The notes under the pieces were generated by a model. It was given only the letters and a program-made list of their open reading frames with translations. It was not told the DNA's origin and did no database searches. From Occallatibacter sp. (GTDB taxonomy: Bacteria; Acidobacteriota; Terriglobia; Terriglobales; Acidobacteriaceae): 35,900 nucleotides of DNA. The stretch spans positions 1 to 35,900 of the forward strand of contig JARLGF010000153.1 of assembly GCA_031296165.1 (NCBI GenBank). Direction: 5' to 3'. The translations under genes and the position numbers were made by a program. Positions 35,865 to 35,900 of the stretch are shown in pieces. Each line of letters begins with the position of its first letter. Within the stretch, counting starts at the first letter, position 1.

Positions 35865-35886
35865 CCGGAGCTGGAGACGGCTCCGG
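35865..35886 (+). terminator. GNRA-capped hairpin after the barrel-protein gene
   Basis: CCGGAGCTG (35865-35873) pairs with CGGCTCCGG (35878-35886), one wobble, around a GAGA tetraloop. It lies 16 bases after the stop. No U-run follows. It resembles the hairpin at 16020-16050 in its CCGGAG/CTCCGG ends. Confidence 0.5.
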
Positions 35887-35900
35887 GAACATAACCCCAA

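Overview
The window looks like chromosomal DNA of an acidobacterium (Terriglobia/Acidobacteriaceae type). This is inferred from gene content: an Oar-like TonB-dependent receptor with an N-terminal carboxypeptidase-regulatory-like domain, a giant FG-GAP/Ig-repeat surface protein with a hydrophobic-RRK-hydrophobic-CGG tail, a secreted GH36 enzyme, and moderately high GC. I could not search a database, so family assignments rest on motifs and remembered family sequences.

Layout. 1-2.4 kb: the 3' end of a LytTR response regulator, a secreted alpha/beta hydrolase, and a ferredoxin/flavodoxin-NADP reductase on the minus strand. 2.6-8.75 kb: a compact sugar-radical locus. A SorC-type regulator with a perfect palindromic operator candidate overlaps a fused ROK sugar kinase/glycyl-radical-enzyme activase, which overlaps a PflD-like glycyl radical enzyme. 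A fructose-6-phosphate-aldolase-type enzyme is convergent. 9.3-16.0 kb: a 2236-residue secreted repeat protein. 16.4-22.7 kb: a same-strand trehalose/osmolyte group of trehalose synthase, a glycosyltransferase-like protein lacking a DxD motif, an MscS-type transmembrane protein, and a trehalose-6-phosphate synthase fused to a membrane sensor module. 23.0 kb: a CAU-anticodon tRNA, probably tRNA-Ile2. 23.6-35.9 kb: TonB receptor, ABC-F ATPase, GH36 alpha-galactosidase, PEP carboxylase and a small outer-membrane barrel protein.

The most interesting unit is 2.6-8.75 kb. In E. coli the glycyl radical enzymes PflD and YbiW are reported to open 1,5-anhydrohexitol-6-phosphates to 1-deoxyfructose-6-phosphate, which FsaA/FsaB cleave to glyceraldehyde-3-phosphate and hydroxyacetone. 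Here a PflD-like enzyme, its activase and an FSA-type aldolase sit together. The PTS that would phosphorylate the substrate in E. coli is apparently replaced by a ROK kinase covalently joined to the activase. The adjacent divergent NADPH reductase could supply electrons for activation. The substrate is inference. The fusion, the gene overlaps, the operator palindrome and the conserved catalytic residues are visible in the sequence.

The second notable unit is the trehalose group. Its last gene joins two membrane helices, an extracytoplasmic region and a HAMP-like linker to an apparently intact GT20 synthase, which suggests an enzyme controlled directly by an envelope signal.
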